Source: CAYFFV01 sp964342695 (GTDB lineage: Bacteria; Acidobacteriota; Vicinamibacteria; Vicinamibacterales; UBA8438). From it: a DNA stretch of 37,174 nucleotides. The DNA lies in contig CAYFFV010000021.1 in assembly GCA_964342695.1 (NCBI GenBank), forward strand, positions 1 through 37,174, read 5' to 3'. The first letter of the stretch is position 1. Each line of letters opens with the position of its first letter. This document shows positions 8,213 to 16,818 of the stretch, piece after piece. The notes under the pieces were generated by a model. The model was not told the origin of the DNA. It made no database searches and was given only the letters and a program-made list of their open reading frames with translations. The translations under genes were made by a program, and so were the position numbers.

Positions 8213-8621
8213 AATTATTCGTGTTTCACCAAATGATGTAAAAACCATTTGGCCGCACGTTAAACATCACGTAGATCGCTGTAATGAACATTCGGAAGGC
8301 GAACTAACAACCCAAGATTTTTACAACGCACTCATTCGGCGTGAAATGCAGTTATGGCTGGCGGTTGATGAAACCATCAAAGCCACCATGATCACACAGA
8401 TTATTACATACCCACAAAAAAAGATTCTACGAATCATTGCCATAGCTGGTGATGATATGAACGAATGGCTTCCAAATCTACCGTTAATAGAAGAATGGGC
8501 ATTGAGTATTGGATGCAGCGCACTCGAATGTTGGGGACGAAAAGGATGGACAAAAGTTTTAGAGGATTGGAAATGCAGTTATTACGTTTTAACAAAAGAT
8601 TTGAAATCTAGGATGCACTGA
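8136..8621 (+). CDS. GNAT-like acetyltransferase-type protein
   Basis: About 160 aa resembling small GNAT-fold proteins found in phage tail regions. The core begins near NYRIIRVSPNDVKTIWPHVK and continues with MQLWLAVDETIKATMITQI, KILRIIAIAGDD and IGCSALECWGRKGW, giving the strand-helix order of GNAT enzymes without an obvious acetyl-CoA loop. The start is uncertain. ATG 8136, ATG 8130 and TTG 8115 all lie inside the previous gene, and family likeness suggests that the true N-terminus is nearer 8205-8215, where only non-standard codons exist. The stop precedes the next ATG by one base. Confidence 0.6.
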   Translation: MDRIGIPEAEKESISITHQETGSNYRIIRVSPNDVKTIWPHVKHHVDRCNEHSEGELTTQDFYNALIRREMQLWLAVDETIKATMITQIITYPQKKILRIIAIAGDDMNEWLPNLPLIEEWALSIGCSALECWGRKGWTKVLEDWKCSYYVLTKDLKSRMH

Positions 8622-8622
8622 G

Positions 8623-9666
8623 ATGAACGAAGAAGACTTATTTTTAAGTGGTCTATTGGGAAGAGAATACCCTGTAGCGAATTTAGGTTTTGCAACAGGA
8701 GCGAGTAATCCAGCATCGGCAAGTGCTGCTGAAGGTTATGGAGGTGCGCTTGGATTTAACATTGGTCCGCGTGGCGGTCTAGTGTATCGGCCTTGGGAGA
8801 TGGAAACGTGGCGCGACACGGGCATTCCAATGGAATTGTGGAACGCCAATTTGCCAGGTGTATTTGGCGGTGGACTGCTTGGTGGCGCAGGCGGTGCTGG
8901 TTTGGGCTTTGGAAATTATGGGGGTTTAACGCCTGAACAACTTGCCGCACTTCTCGCATCCGGTGGTGGTGGATTGCCAAAAAATTGGGAAGATTATCTG
9001 AATTGGTTGAAAGAACAAAGCGACAAAGGAAAAGACCCAGACAAAGAACCAGACAAAGAAACAGAAACGGGCACATTCACTCCTCCAGAGCTTTCATTTT
9101 TAGCACCACGCACTTACACTGATCATCACGATTGGTTTATGAATGCCCCGTTTGAGCCGCACCACATCGGAACCCATCAAGCCGCACTTCGTAGAATTTA
9201 TGAAAGTGAAGGCGGTGACAGAATGTTCGGTGACTACAACACTTGGTTTAATGCCAGTAAACCTGAACGCGAAACTATCGCAAACCAGAGATTTGCACAA
9301 CGATACATTCCACCACCTGAAACAATGGGTGCAGGTCTTTTGTACGGTAGCGTTCCAAGCGTAACTGTTCCAAGCGTAACTGTCACCCAAGATCAAGGTA
9401 TAGGTGGCCCATCTGCTGTTGATATTGCAAATATGGCGGCACGAGATCAAGCCGCAGAAAATCTGAGAAGAGCGAACGATAGAAGGACGAAATTCGCCCC
9501 AGTTACAGTCCCAGTTGTCACACCGCCCGTTGTGAATACCCCAACCAAAGATACAGGCTGGGTTCAAGATGCGCTTGATGCCCATAATGCCCTTTTTGGG
9601 AAAAAAGCAAATCCTTATGCCCTCTCAACGAAGAGTTGGGGGCCGGGAGAATCACTCATATATTAA
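8623..9666 (+). CDS. Gly-rich putative internal virion protein
   Basis: A 347-aa protein with a long Gly/Ala-rich part (residues about 25-110, e.g. GVFGGGLLGGAGGAGLGFG). A charged linker with small repeats follows (DKEPDKETE), then a stretch of histidines and aromatics (TYTDHHDWF, HHIGTHQAALRRIYE) and a VPSVTV duplication encoded by a 15-bp tandem repeat near 9355-9385. I recognise no enzyme. Its place at the head of a run of large late genes suggests a virion or DNA-ejection component. Confidence 0.6.
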   Translation: MNEEDLFLSGLLGREYPVANLGFATGASNPASASAAEGYGGALGFNIGPRGGLVYRPWEMETWRDTGIPMELWNANLPGVFGGGLLGGAGGAGLGFGNYGGLTPEQLAALLASGGGGLPKNWEDYLNWLKEQSDKGKDPDKEPDKETETGTFTPPELSFLAPRTYTDHHDWFMNAPFEPHHIGTHQAALRRIYESEGGDRMFGDYNTWFNASKPERETIANQRFAQRYIPPPETMGAGLLYGSVPSVTVPSVTVTQDQGIGGPSAVDIANMAARDQAAENLRRANDRRTKFAPVTVPVVTPPVVNTPTKDTGWVQDALDAHNALFGKKANPYALSTKSWGPGESLIY

Positions 9667-9676
9667 GGTATAGAAC

Positions 9677-9874
9677 ATGGCCCCCACTCAACATATTACA
9701 GCACCACCGCCGGTGATACCAGCGGCACCGCAAGCGACAGCCGATGAAATATTTAACGCAAGACACAATGCTTTGATGGATTCGTTAACTAAAAGTTACG
9801 GTCAAAATAATTTGGTTGGTGGAGGAGGTCTTTTAGGCGCACAACCACCATCCCAATACCTGTACGACATCTAA
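9677..9874 (+). CDS. Small Pro/Ala-rich protein
   Basis: A 65-aa ORF with a Pro/Ala-rich beginning (APPPVIPAAPQATADEIF), a short helix and a Gly-rich end. It lies 10 nt after the preceding stop and 11 nt before the next gene, spacing that fits the operon. The function is unknown; it may be a small virion component. Confidence 0.55.
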   Translation: MAPTQHITAPPPVIPAAPQATADEIFNARHNALMDSLTKSYGQNNLVGGGGLLGAQPPSQYLYDI

Positions 9875-9885
9875 GGATAATAATT

Positions 9886-10650
9886 ATGGCAGGCGGCACA
9901 TCAACAACGACACGAACTGAACCGTGGTCTGAACAAAAACCTTATTTAGAAGAAGGATTCAAAGCGGCACAATCCCTGTATAACAGAGGAAGCCCAGCTT
10001 ATTATAGCGGCCCCACGTTGGCCGGTTTCGATCCAAGCCAACAGGTGGCGCAACGAGCAACATTGGGATACGCCTTGGGGCCAAGACCTCAAGCGATGCA
10101 AGGCGCGGCTGAAACAGCACTCGTCAGAGGATTATCAGGCGCAGTCAACACCCAAGTTTTAGATCCAATGGTTCAAAGCTATCAGAACCAAATGATGCGC
10201 CAATTGCAAGGGGAAACTCTTCCGGCATTGCGCGAATCGATTGTCAATTATCAGCCCGGTGGGTCAACACGCGCTAACATGATTCAAAGCAATGCAATCG
10301 CAGCAGCACAGGAAGCAATGCAGAATAAAGTGGCCGAACTGTACGGCGGTGCTTTTGATACAGCACAACAGCGAGTGCCGCAATTTCAACAACTCTATCC
10401 GTCCATTATGGGCGCACCATTAGGATTGTTCAGCTCTGTCGGAGACGTTGGGGCTCAAAGAAGGGCGTTGTCTCAAGAGGCTATAAATCGAGATATGTCA
10501 CGCTACGCCTATGAAGCCAATGCACCGCAAATGGCATTACAGAATTACATGGCTGGAATCAGCGGTGACTACGGTGGTGTCACCACGCAAACACCAAGTC
10601 CTATATCAACACTTGGGAGCATTGCTGGCATTATTGGGAGTTTAATGTAA
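9886..10650 (+). CDS. Putative internal virion / DNA ejection protein
   Basis: A 254-aa Ala/Gln-rich helical protein starting AGGTSTTTRTEPWSEQKPYL. This pattern is common in aquatic phage structural proteins encoded just before large ejection proteins, comparable in place to T7 gp14 or P22 gp7. Long amphipathic helices (QAMQGAAETALVRGLSG, AAAQEAMQNKVAELYGGAF) and a hydrophobic C-terminal tail (ISTLGSIAGIIGSLM) would suit a protein that enters the cell envelope on ejection. The role is inferred from composition and order. It shares the TAATG junction with the next gene. Confidence 0.6.
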   Translation: MAGGTSTTTRTEPWSEQKPYLEEGFKAAQSLYNRGSPAYYSGPTLAGFDPSQQVAQRATLGYALGPRPQAMQGAAETALVRGLSGAVNTQVLDPMVQSYQNQMMRQLQGETLPALRESIVNYQPGGSTRANMIQSNAIAAAQEAMQNKVAELYGGAFDTAQQRVPQFQQLYPSIMGAPLGLFSSVGDVGAQRRALSQEAINRDMSRYAYEANAPQMALQNYMAGISGDYGGVTTQTPSPISTLGSIAGIIGSLM

Positions 10651-11453
10651 TGCGGAATTTATTGACACTGATGAATGATCCTGATGTGCAAGATTATTTG
10701 GGGATGCTTTATCATAATCGGCGGCAACCGAAAGACCTTTATCAAAGTTTGCCTTCTGACGATAGGTATAGTACACCTGTTTATAAACCATCATTAAATC
10801 CAAATTTAGTGGATGCAAGTTACATTGGGGTCGGTGGCCGAAATCAATTTAACCCGAATGTCAAAGGCATTGTGTCAAAACGTCCGGGTATGACTAACCA
10901 AGAAGTTGATTCGTACAATTTCGCAGGCTACAGTGTTGTTCCAAGAAATGTCACACGCCAATTCTACAATCCGAATCAACGTAGAGCTTCATTATATCCA
11001 GATGGACGACAACCTTTAAGATCTAATCCAGCTTACGATCCTACAAAAGTTTCCGGCACATTTGTACGAGGTGTTGGTATGCAAGATGACGTACCTCATG
11101 GCAATCTTTTCGATTCCACAACAGGGTATCCAGATGAAGGGCCATTGAAAGGTTATTTAACATATCAGCATACTGGAAATCATCCTGATGTTGTCGGTAT
11201 CTCTTTATTAAAAGATCCTAAAACAATTAAGCCTGAAGAATCAGAATTTGAGGAAGAAGGCCCAGCACGAGGTTTATCGCAAGCGGCTCTAAAGAAAGCG
11301 GCTGAAATGATCAGCGCAAGCCAGGAAGGGGCTCCAACTGCTCGCGCATTCACAACTCGAATGGGAACGCGAGAATATCAGCCTTATATGGTGTCGCCAA
11401 AAGTAGGTTCATTGGCCTCACTGTATTTGCGTAAGCGAGAGGAGGAAGTTTAA
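10650..11453 (+). CDS. Putative virion protein of the ejection cluster
   Basis: A 267-aa protein rich in Pro, Asn, Tyr and Arg in the first 150 residues (VVPRNVTRQFYNPNQRRASL), with a short helical part (GLSQAALKKAAEMISASQ) towards the end. No domain is recognised. It lies between two putative ejection proteins with single-base overlaps on both sides, so co-translation and a structural role are likely. Confidence 0.55.
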   Translation: MRNLLTLMNDPDVQDYLGMLYHNRRQPKDLYQSLPSDDRYSTPVYKPSLNPNLVDASYIGVGGRNQFNPNVKGIVSKRPGMTNQEVDSYNFAGYSVVPRNVTRQFYNPNQRRASLYPDGRQPLRSNPAYDPTKVSGTFVRGVGMQDDVPHGNLFDSTTGYPDEGPLKGYLTYQHTGNHPDVVGISLLKDPKTIKPEESEFEEEGPARGLSQAALKKAAEMISASQEGAPTARAFTTRMGTREYQPYMVSPKVGSLASLYLRKREEEV

Positions 11454-12847
11454 TGGCAACAGGAAAATTACCATATTCGGAATCATTGCCTTACGCTGGC
11501 ACATTGACTGCAACCAAGCCTGTCACAAAACAATCTATAGTCAATACGGTACCAACCAGCCAAGCGGCTACGACTGTAGATTATATGCAACCCATTGAAA
11601 GATTATTTGAACCTAGAAAATATATCGAAGGTTTGGCTAGAACAAAAGAACAAAGTGATAAAGAGTATAAATGGTTAAGTGCGTTGGGATATGCTCTTCA
11701 GCTTGGTAATCCTAATTTTAAACCAAACCAGTATCTGCAAACTTTTAAAGCAGATCAAATGGCTTTAGCTGAAGAGCAATGGCAAGCTCTTCAAAATATG
11801 GACAAGTTGGAGGCAGAAAAGGAAGGAGTCAGAGTTCTTTCATTAGCTAAACCTCAAAACGCTGCGGAGGCTGCTCAAATATTAGCTGATAAGGGTATTC
11901 TCGGAATTGATATAAGCAAACGTATTTTAGACCACTGGAAAAGTTTTCAGCCAGAAGGTGCAAAAGCACCAACTCTACAAAAATACAAAAGTGGAGGTTA
12001 TGAAATAGCAGAAAGATGGGACGAACAACAAGGCAAGATGGTGGAAGTAGCAAGATCGAAAATTACACCCCAAACTGAGGTTCGCGTTGATCTCGGGGGG
12101 CCGGGGCAAACCGAGTTAGATAAAAAGATATTAGGAAGATTTGGAGACGTATTAAACGATTCGCAAAATCTTTATAGAACAGCCGTAAGGGAAAATTCTC
12201 AAATCGAGGAGGCACTTCGCATAATAAATTCGGATGAAATGATTGATCCGGGTATTTTGGCTCCAGCTATGCTCCGAAGTTCTAAACAGCTCTATTCAAT
12301 TCTTCAAACCTTTGGCGGTGAAAACATTTTCGGAAAATATTTTAGTGCTGACGATTGGGCCAAGAAGATTGGCTCAACAGAATGGTTTGATGCAATTTCT
12401 AAGGAGTTCGGAGCTAACAAACTTCAATTAACAAAAGGTGCCGTCTCTGATAGGGAAATGCAGATGTTTCTTGATATGGCTCCAAATTTGTCTAAGACCC
12501 CGGAAGGCAATATTCGATTATTGAAAATGATGCGAGGATTTAATAATGCGTTACTCGCGGAATATCAAGGTGCTCAAGACATCAACCAGTTGATTATCCA
12601 AAGGCGATTGGAAGGTAAAGATGAGCTGAGTTCAAATGCACTAAGGAGCAAATGGACGACTCGTACTAATGAAATCCGAAATGAAATAAGTACGGAAATG
12701 GACGAATTGAGTTTTTTAGGCGATCATAGATACAACGCTATCCCGGTTGCTTCCAAAGAAGAAGCTGATCTAATGCGTGCAAGGGGAGAACTTAAATCGA
12801 AGCAGTGGATCATTCTGCCCAATGGAGAAATAGGACAAATACCATGA
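11453..12847 (+). CDS. Putative internal virion / ejection protein
   Basis: A 464-aa helical protein with no catalytic motif visible. After a Thr-rich start there are long Ala/Gln/Glu-rich helices (residues about 100-150) and a C-terminal half of mixed helices (DEMIDPGILAPAMLRSS, RLLKMMRGFNNALLAEY). Size, composition and position second in the trio of large proteins fit an internal core protein that is injected with the DNA. The ATGA overlap with the next gene suggests fixed stoichiometry. Confidence 0.6.
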   Translation: MATGKLPYSESLPYAGTLTATKPVTKQSIVNTVPTSQAATTVDYMQPIERLFEPRKYIEGLARTKEQSDKEYKWLSALGYALQLGNPNFKPNQYLQTFKADQMALAEEQWQALQNMDKLEAEKEGVRVLSLAKPQNAAEAAQILADKGILGIDISKRILDHWKSFQPEGAKAPTLQKYKSGGYEIAERWDEQQGKMVEVARSKITPQTEVRVDLGGPGQTELDKKILGRFGDVLNDSQNLYRTAVRENSQIEEALRIINSDEMIDPGILAPAMLRSSKQLYSILQTFGGENIFGKYFSADDWAKKIGSTEWFDAISKEFGANKLQLTKGAVSDREMQMFLDMAPNLSKTPEGNIRLLKMMRGFNNALLAEYQGAQDINQLIIQRRLEGKDELSSNALRSKWTTRTNEIRNEISTEMDELSFLGDHRYNAIPVASKEEADLMRARGELKSKQWIILPNGEIGQIP

Positions 12848-14748
12848 GTTCCGAATTAGCCCCGATAGAGTGGTTGTCTGATACTGTCGCACCCGATCCA
12901 GACAGTCCGATTTGGTGGGAGGAAAAGTTTGAGACTCCGACCCTTTTAGACTTAGCCAGACGAGTTGGGATGGAAATTGCAGGAAGTACAGCGTCATTGG
13001 CTAGTCTGCCCCCTAACGTTGGAATGGTGCCGCGAGTTGTGGCTGGCGGTCTTGGCGCACTTGTCGGTAAAAACATTGATGAACTGTTAGGCAATACTGT
13101 CGGCGAAGATAAGCCCGGGTTTGATATTGAAGATGTATACGCCGGTGCAGGCGGTGCGCTTGTAAACCCTGTTGGTCAATTGAGTAAAACAGCAGTTCAA
13201 AAAACCTTGACCAGACAAAACACCAGAGAAGTTGCTGATTTATTTAGAAAATACGGAATTCGTTTCACGCCCGGTTCGGTTTCAGATAATTCATTAATTC
13301 AGGGTTTGGAAGCTCGGCTAAAAGAGATGTCGTTTTCGAGAGGGGTCAGTAATAAGGCTGTTAAAGAAATGTGGGACGACTTCGGGAAAGCCATAAATTA
13401 TTTAGGCGATGATTCTACGCTACGATTTGGTGAATCCGCTTATGAGGCAGGCAGCCAAATTGCAAGATCAGCCGCCAATGAAATGGATGCGTTTTACACG
13501 CGATCTGGTCAATTGCATAACCTAGTTACTGATATGCTCCCGTCTGATACACGAGTGCCAATGACAGCTACCAAGAATTTTCTTGAAAACTATGCTGGCA
13601 AGTATCCCGATGAATTCGCTAGTTTTAAGAATGTGTTCTCCGATCCACTGATGCAAAAGATCGACAAAATAATGAATTCTCACGAAGCTGTGCCGTGGCG
13701 TGTGATCGATGAGGTGAGAAGAGCAGTTGGCAGAAGAACAGTCGGATCTCTCACTGATGCAGGTGATCCCAGGCTAGCACGTGCGTTATACCGCCAATTG
13801 TCGGAGGATATGACCACCGTTGCACAATCTATCGATCCAGTTATTGCTAAAGCATGGAACAATGCAAAACGTTATCATCGGCGTTACGTTGATTATGTTG
13901 ATAATCATTTAGCTAAAGTAACACAGCAAGATCCAGAAAAAGTATTCAGCGCACTTCAGCGAGGCAACCTGACTGACATAATTAAAATGAAAACGGGAAT
14001 GGAACCAGAAACTTGGACTGCTGTTCGGTCGTTGGTGCTTCAGAAATTAGGTCAACCGACTCCAGGAACAAGGGAAATTGTGGGTGATGCGTTTGATCCA
14101 AATATATTTTTTAAAAACTATAATAAATTACGCAAGAATTCACCTGAAGTTTTACAGCAACTATTTGGAAAATACACGCGCAATGTGAAATCACGAGATC
14201 AATTCGGACGATTGATCGAAACCACTGATCCAGTATTAAGAAGCATAGATCCGGGGCTGAGTAAAGCCGTTAGAACAATTACCACATCTTCGCCTGATAT
14301 TTCAAAACAACTCGAAGAATTAGCTCGTATTGCTGAAAAATTAAAACAGCCGGGGAAGCAAGCAAATTTATCAGGTACCTCGCAAGCATTGGCAATGATG
14401 GCTATCGGTGAACAGGCATTTACTGGTGGTATAGGGCCGATAACAGTCGGCATTCCAGCAGGTTTATATACAACAGCAAAATTGTGGAATAGTAAAAAAT
14501 TTCTTGATTGGTTGATTGCTGGAAAAAATACAAAACGAGGAACTAAAAGATTTGATAATTGGATAGCAGCTATACCAACATTGACTGCATCTTCGTTAGC
14601 GAGTGAGCATGATGATAAAGCACTTGAACAATTAAAAGAGTATTTGTCGAGAGTTGCAGACATTCCATCCGTTCCAGAAATACCTGTCGCAAGAACTTTC
14701 GATCAAGGAAAGCTTACAAATAAAGAATTAAATAATCTGTTGTCGTGA
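12844..14748 (+). CDS. Large internal virion / ejection protein
   Basis: A 634-aa protein and the largest of the ejection-type cluster. The Gly/Ala-rich region at about residues 50-110 (GGLGALVGKNIDELLGN, EDVYAGAGGALVNP) could be membrane-active. The rest is helical with many charged residues, and there is another Gly/Ala stretch (LAMMAIGEQAFTGGIGP) at about residues 510-530. No lysozyme or transglycosylase motif is visible. I take ATG 12844 because it overlaps the previous TGA as ATGA; an upstream in-frame Met at 12805 would overlap coding sequence. The late-ejected role is inferred from order and composition. Confidence 0.62.
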   Translation: MSSELAPIEWLSDTVAPDPDSPIWWEEKFETPTLLDLARRVGMEIAGSTASLASLPPNVGMVPRVVAGGLGALVGKNIDELLGNTVGEDKPGFDIEDVYAGAGGALVNPVGQLSKTAVQKTLTRQNTREVADLFRKYGIRFTPGSVSDNSLIQGLEARLKEMSFSRGVSNKAVKEMWDDFGKAINYLGDDSTLRFGESAYEAGSQIARSAANEMDAFYTRSGQLHNLVTDMLPSDTRVPMTATKNFLENYAGKYPDEFASFKNVFSDPLMQKIDKIMNSHEAVPWRVIDEVRRAVGRRTVGSLTDAGDPRLARALYRQLSEDMTTVAQSIDPVIAKAWNNAKRYHRRYVDYVDNHLAKVTQQDPEKVFSALQRGNLTDIIKMKTGMEPETWTAVRSLVLQKLGQPTPGTREIVGDAFDPNIFFKNYNKLRKNSPEVLQQLFGKYTRNVKSRDQFGRLIETTDPVLRSIDPGLSKAVRTITTSSPDISKQLEELARIAEKLKQPGKQANLSGTSQALAMMAIGEQAFTGGIGPITVGIPAGLYTTAKLWNSKKFLDWLIAGKNTKRGTKRFDNWIAAIPTLTASSLASEHDDKALEQLKEYLSRVADIPSVPEIPVARTFDQGKLTNKELNNLLS

Positions 14749-15092
14749 AAAAAATTGTTCTCGCTCTCATAACCGCTTCGGCGGTTTTTTTTATGCCGTT
14801 GCAAGCTCGAATGTATCCAACAACAATGAGGCTACCAGCCGTGTGTTGGAACACATTAACGGAAGCTCTCAGCTTCCACGCAGCCACCTATCAAGAATTA
14901 CCGATCCTAAATCTGCAACCCCTAGACAACCAAGACAGTCATGCAATGCTTTTGGTTAATGCAAAAACTCCATCGTGGACGTTTTTATATTTCAGACAAA
15001 ATGACGATAAAACTAAAACGGTGTGTTCGCTTGCAAGCGGTAAGGAATGGGACATTTTGAAAAAACCAAATACAGGTAAAACTGAAACGTGA
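14745..15092 (+). CDS. Small exported protein with a terminator inside its signal sequence
   Basis: A 115-aa ORF whose GTG overlaps the previous TGA (GTGA). The N-terminus MKKIVLALITASAVFFMPLQA is a convincing Sec signal peptide with cleavage after LQA. The mature part of about 94 aa has two Cys (PAVCWN, KTVCSL) that could form a disulphide in the periplasm. The DNA for residues 9-16 forms a perfect terminator hairpin (14771-14792). An ATG at 14793 just after the U-tract would give a form without the signal peptide. I prefer 14745 because of the signal peptide. The function is unknown; lysis or superinfection roles are possible. Confidence 0.6.
   Translation: MKKIVLALITASAVFFMPLQARMYPTTMRLPAVCWNTLTEALSFHAATYQELPILNLQPLDNQDSHAMLLVNAKTPSWTFLYFRQNDDKTKTVCSLASGKEWDILKKPNTGKTET
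14771..14792 (+). terminator. Intrinsic terminator with UUCG tetraloop, inside a CDS
   Basis: AACCGC (14771-14776), loop TTCG, GCGGTT (14781-14786), then six more T. This is a textbook Rho-independent terminator with an extra-stable UUCG loop. It follows the ejection-protein cluster by 22 nt but lies within the 5' end of the next frame. Ribosomes translating that frame would disrupt the hairpin, so termination may depend on translation. Confidence 0.8.
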
Positions 15093-15214
15093 TTTATACA
15101 GTCGTAGAAAAATTCAAACGAATATCACCTTATCTGCTGGTGTTGTACATGGGTTGGAGTATTGCTGTGGATGTGACGGCTTTCGGGTTTTTACTCTGGT
15201 ATTTATTTAAATGA
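15089..15214 (+). CDS. Small single-pass membrane protein
   Basis: A 41-aa ORF with GTG start overlapping the previous TGA (GTGA) and a TGA stop overlapping the next ATG (ATGA). A basic N-terminus (VEKFKRISP) precedes one long hydrophobic span (YLLVLYMGW...AFGFLLWYLF) ending in Lys. Tight coupling on both sides argues that it is real. The size and topology would suit a holin-like or lysis-accessory protein, but nothing proves this. Confidence 0.6.
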   Translation: MIYTVVEKFKRISPYLLVLYMGWSIAVDVTAFGFLLWYLFK

Positions 15215-15405
15215 ATGAACTAGAAATCGGAAAGCTCATTGAGAAGGTGGAACAGCTTTCTGTAGAAGTGCGCGAATTAAATCATCGAACCGCTTGTCTG
15301 GAGCGGCAAATCACTAAAACAAAGGGCTTTGGTTTTGGCCTGGCAGTCGGACTCATCGGTGTCTCAAGCGGTACCGCTGCCATCATCACAAAATGGATGA
15401 CATGA
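15211..15405 (+). CDS. Coiled-coil plus membrane-anchor protein (holin/XhlA-like topology)
   Basis: A 64-aa protein with an N-terminal heptad coiled coil (IGKLIEKVEQLSVEVRELNH, residues 6-35) and a C-terminal hydrophobic Gly-rich span (GFGFGLAVGLIGVSSGTAAI) ending KWMT. This topology resembles XhlA-type holin-accessory proteins. It starts with ATG inside the previous stop and sits in a run of similar small envelope proteins, so a role in lysis is plausible but unproven. Confidence 0.68.
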   Translation: MNELEIGKLIEKVEQLSVEVRELNHRTACLERQITKTKGFGFGLAVGLIGVSSGTAAIITKWMT

Positions 15406-15806
15406 AAATACCAACATATCTTATTGGAGCCGTTATTTTTTTAATTGGTCAAACCGCTGGTGCTATTTGGTGGGCTTCCAGTCTGTCCGCCGAAGTGGAC
15501 AGGGTGGCTTCTGTTCAATCCAACTTCCACGGAAAACAAATCGAAGCATTGGAGAAAGATGCCCAACAATGCCAGATCGAAATACACAATCTTAAAAAAG
15601 TTGTGGACGATCAGGATGCCATTCAGGACGCAATTAAAGGGTTGGACGTATTGAGGTTTCAAGTCGCTCAAATCAGTAAAGAGCTTGAGGACATCCGAGA
15701 AATGAATAGAGACATCGCCAACCAGCATGGTCAACTGTTTGATGCGCTACGACAGTCTGGTCCACCGCAAGTACAGCAGAAGGGAGGCTACTACAGCTAC
15801 GACTGA
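15402..15806 (+). CDS. Membrane-anchored coiled-coil protein (spanin-like topology)
   Basis: A 134-aa protein with an N-terminal membrane segment (PTYLIGAVIFLIGQTAGAIWWA) and then an extended coiled coil (residues about 25-120). The C-terminus is Gln/Pro/Gly/Tyr-rich. This is the topology of an inner-membrane spanin, though family membership is not established. I choose ATG 15402, which gives ATGA with the previous stop, over an in-frame ATG at 15393. TGATG joins it to the next gene. Confidence 0.65.
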   Translation: MKIPTYLIGAVIFLIGQTAGAIWWASSLSAEVDRVASVQSNFHGKQIEALEKDAQQCQIEIHNLKKVVDDQDAIQDAIKGLDVLRFQVAQISKELEDIREMNRDIANQHGQLFDALRQSGPPQVQQKGGYYSYD

Positions 15807-16234
15807 TGAGTGATGCGATTGATGTCAGCGATAAAACAAAATTCGCTATGCCGGTTCGCAACCTTATTTCTTTGATTGCATCTGTTGCGCTTGGGGTTTG
15901 GGCTTATTTCGGAATTATTGAACGGCTTAATCGAATAGAAACCCAAATGGTTTTGTTTGAATCGGATTTGGTTAAAAACACCGAATTCAGAATTAAATGG
16001 CCGAGGGGTGATTTGGGCAGTCTACCAGCGGACGCTGAACAGTTCATGTTGATTGAACATTTGTCCGGCGAGTTTGACAAACTTTTAAAAAATATCGAAA
16101 CGGGTAAAGCTCCGTTCGATCAACAACAGGCTCTTACTTTGGAATTTTACGAAAACAGGATCGAGAGTCTTGAGGGGAAGGTAGAGAAATTGAAAGACGA
16201 TCTAGCGGAGTTGAAAGCAAGCAATGGTCATTAA
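15806..16234 (+). CDS. Membrane-anchored coiled-coil protein, aquatic-phage type
   Basis: A 142-aa protein with a short soluble start (SDAIDVSDKTKFAMPVRNL), one membrane span (ISLIASVALGVWAYFGII) and a coiled coil with acidic tail. The arrangement MPVRNLI...WAYFGIIERLNRIET is familiar from proteins encoded by marine T4-like and short-tailed phages, always of unknown function. It is coupled to both neighbours by overlaps. Confidence 0.7.
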   Translation: MSDAIDVSDKTKFAMPVRNLISLIASVALGVWAYFGIIERLNRIETQMVLFESDLVKNTEFRIKWPRGDLGSLPADAEQFMLIEHLSGEFDKLLKNIETGKAPFDQQQALTLEFYENRIESLEGKVEKLKDDLAELKASNGH

Positions 16235-16478
16235 AACAATGTTCGTTTTGATGCTCTATCTGAATGGTAATGTCATTGAATTTATGGGTCATCACGAAGT
16301 GGATGGTCAATGGGTTGAGATGGGTGTGCCAGGTTGTTTGGCAATGAAAAGAACTCTGTCCCGTAACGGGTGGAAGGATTCACAAAATGGAGAAACTAGA
16401 TATTCATGCGAGAAGCACAAAGTAGCGGTGGAAAACAATTGGGAAGGTCGAGAAGTGGTAAGGAAAATTTTAGATTAA
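16224..16478 (+). CDS. Small hypothetical protein with N-terminal hydrophobic segment
   Basis: An 84-aa protein. The first 20 residues are hydrophobic (IKTMFVLMLYLNGNVIEFMG), then comes a short domain with two Cys (VPGCLAMKR, RYSCEKHK). The pattern resembles small exported proteins accompanying the membrane/coiled-coil genes in aquatic phages. It overlaps the previous gene by 11 nt. The function is unknown. Confidence 0.62.
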   Translation: MVIKTMFVLMLYLNGNVIEFMGHHEVDGQWVEMGVPGCLAMKRTLSRNGWKDSQNGETRYSCEKHKVAVENNWEGREVVRKILD

Positions 16479-16499
16479 TTATTACAAGGTTGAAAAAAG

Positions 16500-16799
16500 T
16501 TGACGATCACCGATCAAGCACAACAAAAGATAACGGAAGTTTTAGATGGGGATGGGTACTTGGGTATTTACGTAGAAGGTGGAGGATGCTCCGGCTACAA
16601 AATCAAGCTATCACCCACTGGCACATTACCAACGGATGCTACCATGATTACCGAAAATATATTCTCTGATGCCGATTCCATTAACTTACTTGGAGATGCA
16701 GAAATGGATTATGAAAACGACCCATTCCGACCCTCATTTAAATTTGTACCTCCAACGGGAGCGCATTCATGTGGATGCGGTTCCTCATTCGCATTCTAA
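16500..16799 (+). CDS. HesB/IscA-type iron-sulfur carrier
   Basis: A 99-aa A-type Fe-S carrier. The three cluster-binding cysteines of the family are present: C30 in EGGGCSGYK, and C91 and C93 in HSCGCGSSF. Length matches IscA/ErpA/HesB. Such proteins deliver [Fe-S] clusters to target enzymes and are recurrent accessory genes in cyanophages and other marine phages. The start is TTG at 16500; no nearby ATG gives the family N-terminus. It lies within the membrane-protein run with 21 nt before it, so it is likely late-expressed. A possible use is supporting host Fe-S enzymes during infection. Confidence 0.88.
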   Translation: MTITDQAQQKITEVLDGDGYLGIYVEGGGCSGYKIKLSPTGTLPTDATMITENIFSDADSINLLGDAEMDYENDPFRPSFKFVPPTGAHSCGCGSSFAF

Positions 16800-16818
16800 A
16801 AAAACATGGAGAAAATAC

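Noticed and set aside
9100..9585. 161-aa frame on the minus strand, antisense to the Gly-rich virion gene
   Set aside because: It has no ribosome site, is Cys/Trp-rich in a shadow-like way and lies within a strong late coding frame.
12805..12843. Earlier start for the large ejection protein
   Set aside because: It would overlap the previous coding sequence by 43 nt without a ribosome site; ATG 12844 gives the ATGA junction seen elsewhere.
14199..14663. 154-aa minus-strand frame within the large ejection protein gene
   Set aside because: It is a shadow of the plus-strand gene; composition and lack of start signals do not support expression.
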